Origin: CAYRWR01 sp964537555
GTDB lineage: Bacteria > Spirochaetota > Brevinematia > Brevinematales > CAYRWR01
Length of the DNA: 61,842 nucleotides
Direction: 5' to 3'
Assembly (NCBI GenBank): GCA_964537555.1
Contig: CAZIAD010000017.1
Coordinates: 1-61,842 of the forward strand
Position 1 is the stretch's first letter, and the number at the start of each line of letters is the position of its first letter. The notes under the pieces are model-generated. The model had not been told where the DNA came from. It did no database searches and saw only the letters and a list, made by a program, of their open reading frames with translations. Positions 58,701 through 61,842 of the stretch are shown piece after piece. The position numbers were made by a program, and so were the translations under genes.

Positions 58701-59120
58701 AGTGGAGACTGATGCATAAGATAATGACTGGAGCAGATCTTCCTTTAATGTAAGAATAGATTCGCATTGGACAGAGACTGGATCCTGTCTGAGATCCGGA
58801 TAATATTCCTGCAAAGTCCTGATAATAGCTGTGAGATAAGGTGTAAAGAAATACTTTTCAATACGGGATCTTATCCTTTCTCTCATCTCCAGAGCCGCCT
58901 TTCGGGTAAAAGTGATAGCTACCATAGATGATAAGACTTCACGGGGATGGAGTCTGCTGGTCAGTAATTCATAGATAAGACTGACTATAAAACGCTCCAC
59001 CAGCACTGTAGTCTTACCACTGCCTGCGGAAGCTTCCAGTATACAGGGAGAATGGACATCATAGATGATAGAATTATCAGCCAGGTGGATATAACCAGGA
59101 ATCACTTTTTTAGGAGGCAT
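55749..59120 (-). CDS. AddA/RecB-like helicase-nuclease
   Basis: A 1123-residue UvrD/RecB-family ATPase with C-terminal nuclease. Motif I EASAGSGKTTVLVERF is near residue 30, Ia AITFTRKAALEMRERI near 68, II MMDEYQDTSRSQ near 395, III VGDPKQSIYGFRS, V MTIHAAKGLQAPVV and VI RLFYVAVTRAAYR. A RecB-type nuclease follows near residue 1045 (KGIIDVLA, then IILDYKL with the catalytic Asp and Lys). It should resect DNA ends for recombination. The upstream gene is a phosphatase, so its AddB/RecC-like partner is not next to it on this side. Confidence 0.9.
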   Translation of the reverse strand: MPPKKVIPGYIHLADNSIIYDVHSPCILEASAGSGKTTVLVERFIVSLIYELLTSRLHPREVLSSMVAITFTRKAALEMRERIRSRIEKYFFTPYLTAIIRTLQEYYPDLRQDPVSVQCESILTLKEDLLQSLSYASVSTIHAFAFKLLKSHPVESGLDPGMHPQDDQGIEQLSLSSQDAMMLSLSHLIEKKDPSVSILIRCLGFKKFSKHLEQIFALCREKGWKYWCESIQQSHYDRYFNEEKSKDEQSIFELFGKELRPLLENVLGLVRQHNQIAKRNAAVYTQLEQDLVHILELPPSEMFRFDLKPSFPKKEVQDEEQRLLREKISLSFPELHLRIHQLLLPAFHSVMEYTWNQYRLMQQERHELSFADIEWKLIELLKKDESFTRSILKSIKYLMMDEYQDTSRSQKELFSTFLDPRLAIHISPFIVGDPKQSIYGFRSAEVQVFSETQEMFRRSYGSDSVKNLEYNYRSQADLVSDINTLFSEIFKPGSGLEYQPQASPQTQEKSYPRGGTYYLPCPEEKAEDIARSSAQDAALLIKRLIGQQGFRARDFMVLLRKRTHANLINQVLKKELPDLPMVNVDTSNILEQDEVLTLLHYLRALDDPLDDYRMLALMKSPFFRMEDSQIFRICRLRGGKGRIFEEIRKSGDEGAKIFCSIYRDKKHWDIPGLLEEIVHRTGYYAYLNALPHNREATSNLILFIQQLRSIQESEMFNLTEFLYFIDNGGLDLNQAQIVGENANVMRIMTIHAAKGLQAPVVIYISSGKQNRSTDILDLEGKLGFNIIGSDRNHESIRMQWQERESEEDKRLFYVAVTRAAYRFYYLGYQENGKDSWSHFVTPFIDKAAQTVFKNAGDSLNSQRGLPFQVEPGRAINRQLDWNTILSQAIRVSTPNCEPGVFTITQILDMEFDPASFINKYIIRSYPVEESFNKMVDEESPLSGMGDSRADLGTFLHQVLQWSDKDNFREVCEQLIRTSAPDLISSQDTIITMLQKYYSSAVYKQIEQCGSVHKEYEFLYPMTTSDGDIFIKGIIDVLARGAEGKNIILDYKLKIKDSQLERYSRQLQYYSLILESMGIGAGSLYLFDLESGQAYSVQYDMQKVKQALTIQMHSMREQFKELSQ

Positions 59121-59122
59121 CC

Positions 59123-60082
59123 CTAATCCTTTATGTGGTCGGGGGGCAAATGAAAGCTCTGCCGGCTCCCTGACTCCAGTCTGGTGATGATGGAACGGGC
59201 TATCTGGCGGCTATGGCTGAACAGCCACATACTGGTCTGACTACCCTGCCGGTAGTCAGAGGGCCCATAAGCTGAGATTCTGCCATCCGATAACAGTCTG
59301 TCCACCTGTTCAAATTGGGAAACAGATTTTTCATTGTAGACAGCATAAGCCCTGCCCCCGTATTTTCTCAACAGGGAAAATACCGGGATATCACTGGGCC
59401 CGTCTGCGATATAGATCATGTTTTCAAAGGGGATACGCCGGCTCTCGGCAGGTACCAGTGAATTAACGTCTATCGATTCGTTTTTATTACAGCCTTTATT
59501 GATCTCATAAATGGCCCGGGTCTTGGTAGTCTGATCTACTGCGTATGCTATACGGGTGATGCCCCCTCTTTTTTGAGGGAGAGTAGTCCCATCAAAATAG
59601 GGCGGTGCAGGATCCTCCAAAAACTGACAGGCCCACACATCTTCTACCATGGGCGCTATGGCTGAGCCCAGTATGGTCTGGTAAAATCCTGTGGACACAA
59701 TATAATGCTCCAGTCTTATCCCGTAAGACTGAAAGTCCAGGTCCTCTTCAATATGTTTCTTTACCTCATTGAAAAAATGAGGCAGGCCCGGATAAAAGTG
59801 CAGATCACGGCCAAATTCTTTCAACCTGTTATTGTCCAGTCCTTTAAAAATGCCTTTTTCAACATATTCAATAAATCTATTCAGATAGGAAAACTCGTTG
59901 GACATCCTGACCCCAAAAGTATCCTGATAGTATTTAGGGAGATTATCTACCTCCTCCCAAAAACTCTTTCCATCTATCCCATAGTGGTCAAAGATGACTC
60001 TTTGCATGGAACCTGGAATGAGTGTGTTGTCAAAGTCCCAGATCATAGCAATAATGTTTTGATTTGCGGTATTGGGGGCCAT
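59123..60082 (-). CDS. HAD-family phosphatase-like protein
   Basis: A 319-residue haloacid-dehalogenase hydrolase. Motif I is WDFDNTL at residues 15-21 (nucleophile and acid Asp), motif II the Thr/Ser in HYIVSTGFY, and motif IV the acidic IADGPSDIPVF near residue 233. The large cap insert (about 25-130) is helical. Family members remove phosphate from small metabolites; the substrate is unknown. It lies 2 bases upstream of the helicase-nuclease gene and may share its transcript. Confidence 0.85.
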   Translation of the reverse strand: MAPNTANQNIIAMIWDFDNTLIPGSMQRVIFDHYGIDGKSFWEEVDNLPKYYQDTFGVRMSNEFSYLNRFIEYVEKGIFKGLDNNRLKEFGRDLHFYPGLPHFFNEVKKHIEEDLDFQSYGIRLEHYIVSTGFYQTILGSAIAPMVEDVWACQFLEDPAPPYFDGTTLPQKRGGITRIAYAVDQTTKTRAIYEINKGCNKNESIDVNSLVPAESRRIPFENMIYIADGPSDIPVFSLLRKYGGRAYAVYNEKSVSQFEQVDRLLSDGRISAYGPSDYRQGSQTSMWLFSHSRQIARSIITRLESGSRQSFHLPPDHIKD

Positions 60083-60153
60083 ATTCTCTCCTCGGATGAT
60101 TATATAATTGTAACATAGCTGGCAGGTATTTCCAAATCATTTGCCAGACCGGC

Positions 60154-60182
60154 TTGATTAAAGCCTGATTATTATATAAAAT
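60154..60182 (+). promoter_or_regulatory. Promoter of the Omp85-like gene
   Basis: TTGATT (60154-60159), a 17-base spacer and TAAAAT (60177-60182), then GGGGAG and the ATG at 60205. Confidence 0.65.
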
Positions 60183-60204
60183 ATTGTCTGCCGGGGAGTA
60201 CAAT

Positions 60205-61359
60205 ATGAAAAAAACAATCATAATACTGATATTGATAATCATAGGTCAAAGAGGCTGGTCCCGACTGGAATTTAAAGGCTTACCTTATGCCTATTACGGG
60301 ACAGATACCGGCCTGGGCCTGGGTGCCATGACCTACTTAAAAAATAATGATACCTTTTCCAATATGCTATGGAACCTCTATCTGGAAGTTAATTTTACTA
60401 CCAAAAAAGAACAGATCCATAAACTGATATTTAAACTGCCTCTTAAAGGTTTCAACGGCCTGCCCCTGGATATCACCGGTCGTATTTTATATGAAAATGT
60501 CCCCTATGAAAACTATTTTGGAATAGGAAATGACACTAGCGTAATCGAAGGCTATACAAATTATTACCGCTTTCATCGTATCACCCCCTATTTTTCTCTC
60601 ATTGCAGAGACAGCCTTTTTTATTACCAGTGGCCCTTCCCCCTACTTTTTAAAAGGCCTGATCAATATAAATTTTGAACTGAATTCCATACTTCCCACTA
60701 CAGAGCTCCCCACCAATGGAGTCAATTTTCTGTTTCTGGATAATCCCCGGGGGATCGAAGGGGGATGGATCATCAACCCACTGATCGGGATAGCCTGGGA
60801 CGGTAGAGACAATAATATCAGTACTACCCGGGGGACCTACCATGAAGCCAGCCTGGAGTTTTCATCTGCTGCCTGGGGCAGTACCTATAATTATACCCGT
60901 TTTACATTTATAAACAGCGGATTTTTACCCATTGCCCCGGGCCTGGTCCTGGGGGAAAGGATACTTTGGGACGTGTTATGGGGAGACGTGCCTTTCTTTA
61001 AGACATACCGTCACGGAGGCCTGAATCCTAAAAGGGCTATCGGGGGCCATTATTCGGTAAGGGGCATTCCCTTCTATCGTTATAGTGACAACATCAAACT
61101 GATCAATAACCTGGAACTGAGATGGACTCCTCTTAGCTTCCCTTTCCTGGGAAGCCAGTGGAAGCTGGGAATGGTCGCATTCTGGGACAGCGGCCGGGTC
61201 TGGCATGAAGTGTCACAGATGTCTCTCACTGATTTTCACCACAGCCTGGGACTGGGCCTCAGGATACACTGGGGAGAAGATTTTGTAGTGGCAGCCGATT
61301 TTGGATTCTGGGAAGGAAGTCTGTCAGGTGTCTATATAGAGGTGAGTGAAGTCTTTTAA
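60205..61359 (+). CDS. Omp85/BamA-type barrel without POTRA domains
   Basis: A 384-residue outer-membrane protein with a signal peptide (residues 1 to about 19) and then directly a barrel of the bacterial surface antigen (D15) family. The conserved L6 loop motif appears in HYSVRGIPF near residue 290, and the C-terminus shows the family strand pattern, ending EVSEVF. BamA and TamA have N-terminal POTRA domains; here there is no room for any. Function is therefore probably not general barrel assembly. The ATG at 60205 follows GGGGAG. Monocistronic. Confidence 0.82.
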   Translation: MKKTIIILILIIIGQRGWSRLEFKGLPYAYYGTDTGLGLGAMTYLKNNDTFSNMLWNLYLEVNFTTKKEQIHKLIFKLPLKGFNGLPLDITGRILYENVPYENYFGIGNDTSVIEGYTNYYRFHRITPYFSLIAETAFFITSGPSPYFLKGLININFELNSILPTTELPTNGVNFLFLDNPRGIEGGWIINPLIGIAWDGRDNNISTTRGTYHEASLEFSSAAWGSTYNYTRFTFINSGFLPIAPGLVLGERILWDVLWGDVPFFKTYRHGGLNPKRAIGGHYSVRGIPFYRYSDNIKLINNLELRWTPLSFPFLGSQWKLGMVAFWDSGRVWHEVSQMSLTDFHHSLGLGLRIHWGEDFVVAADFGFWEGSLSGVYIEVSEVF

Positions 61360-61361
61360 AA

Positions 61362-61842
61362 TCAGCTGGATTTTAGACTACCCAGCTCATCTTTTAATAC
61401 CATATTCTCCATTTTTAAGGCAAAGCTGTTCATCAGAATATTTATCTTTTCCAGGTCTTCCATACTGAATATCCCATCACCATCTGCTTTTTCAGTGAGA
61501 TTGAGGACACCCAGGACATTTTCATCATAGAAGAGCTTGATAGGGAAGATAATAAAAGACTTGCTATGATACTGAGGCTTGTTTTTACGGCCCAGCTCGG
61601 GATGAGTCTCAATATTGGTCACATAGATACGTTTGTTCTGGGTAAAAGAGTATCCTGCAATTCCCTCATCGGTACCAATAGATATCTCCTCTGTGAGAGG
61701 GCCCCAGCCTGTGCCCTTGATCAGTTTGAGCCTGTCTCTTTCAACATTGGTCAGAAACAGGGAGACCCGGCGGGCTCCGGTCACTTCTGCAGAGACATCT
61801 ACCAGTTTATCGAGCAGAGATTTTAGATTGTCAGTCTTGATG
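61362..61842 (-). CDS. GAF-domain protein (5' end beyond window)
   Basis: An open frame runs to the window edge, so the start is not seen. The visible 160 residues make a GAF domain: LLDKLVDVSAEVTGARRVSLFL, read in two parts, then GTDEGIAGYSFTQNKRIYV, IIFPIKLFYDENVLGVLNL and a helical end (EKINILMNSFALKMENM). GAF domains bind small molecules or cyclic nucleotides. An upstream part with an output domain may lie outside. A GTG at 61784 is inside the domain and is not the true start. Confidence 0.85.
   Translation of the reverse strand, partial: IKTDNLKSLLDKLVDVSAEVTGARRVSLFLTNVERDRLKLIKGTGWGPLTEEISIGTDEGIAGYSFTQNKRIYVTNIETHPELGRKNKPQYHSKSFIIFPIKLFYDENVLGVLNLTEKADGDGIFSMEDLEKINILMNSFALKMENMVLKDELGSLKSS

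Overview
The window looks like chromosomal DNA of a free-living or host-associated spirochaete. The best single marker is a P83/100-type antigen with a long Lys/Glu coiled coil (41766-43412). Many lipoprotein signal peptides, small outer-membrane barrels and an Omp85-type barrel show a two-membrane cell. The genome is of medium GC, with a few clearly AT-richer genes (26347-27720, 31839-32867, 46169-47095). Promoters of the TTGACA-N16/17-TATAAT type are easy to see and many starts carry strong AGGAGG-like sites. No phage, transposase, CRISPR array or integrase was seen. Genus-level placement cannot be made from the sequence alone.

Layout. 1-1892: an autoregulated-looking TetR gene with a short-chain dehydrogenase, then tRNA-Ser(CGA) and tRNA-Arg(GCG). 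1939-4553: a translationally coupled operon of a lipoprotein hydrolase, a polysaccharide-lyase-like lipoprotein and two barrel-like proteins. 4657-10692: a lipoate ligase / pyruvate dehydrogenase operon (lplA, a small flavin-type oxidase, pdhA, pdhB, pdhC, lpdA). 10908-13778: aldo/keto reductase, msrB and a repeat protein. 13857-20040: a tightly packed five-gene operon of OB-fold-like, lamin-tail (LTD) and phospholipase-D-like lipoproteins plus one barrel-like protein. It is the best candidate here for an undescribed surface system. 20287-24751: a small gene, rtcB with a helical partner, a DHODH-like flavoenzyme, a possible structured RNA and two small envelope proteins.

25017-29082 and 34821-43412 are rich in beta-propeller-like lipoproteins (NHL, RCC1 and unclassified families). 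In both, a protein with an LpoB/TolB-like N-domain, a PEGA-like middle and a C-terminal beta-barrel precedes propeller lipoproteins, so this module occurs twice. Between them lie glgX, tRNA-Arg(CCT), an AT-rich membrane protein and hcp with a CRP/FNR-type site. 43504-47095 holds envelope proteins (one probably leaderless), a PilZ protein, and a half-GDT1 transporter fused to a ferritin-like diiron domain. 47161-50485 has fabD-fabZ divergent from PTS enzyme I. 50569-61842 has a DUF1801 protein, a MerR regulator with a lipoprotein, a GH13 enzyme coupled to ruvA and a YaaR protein, an AddA/RecB-like helicase-nuclease, a HAD phosphatase, an Omp85 barrel and an incomplete GAF protein.

Functionally the window combines central metabolism (pyruvate oxidation with lipoate salvage, glycogen breakdown, fatty-acid initiation), stress handling (hcp, msrB, rtcB, RuvA/AddA) and a large set of surface lipoproteins of unknown role.
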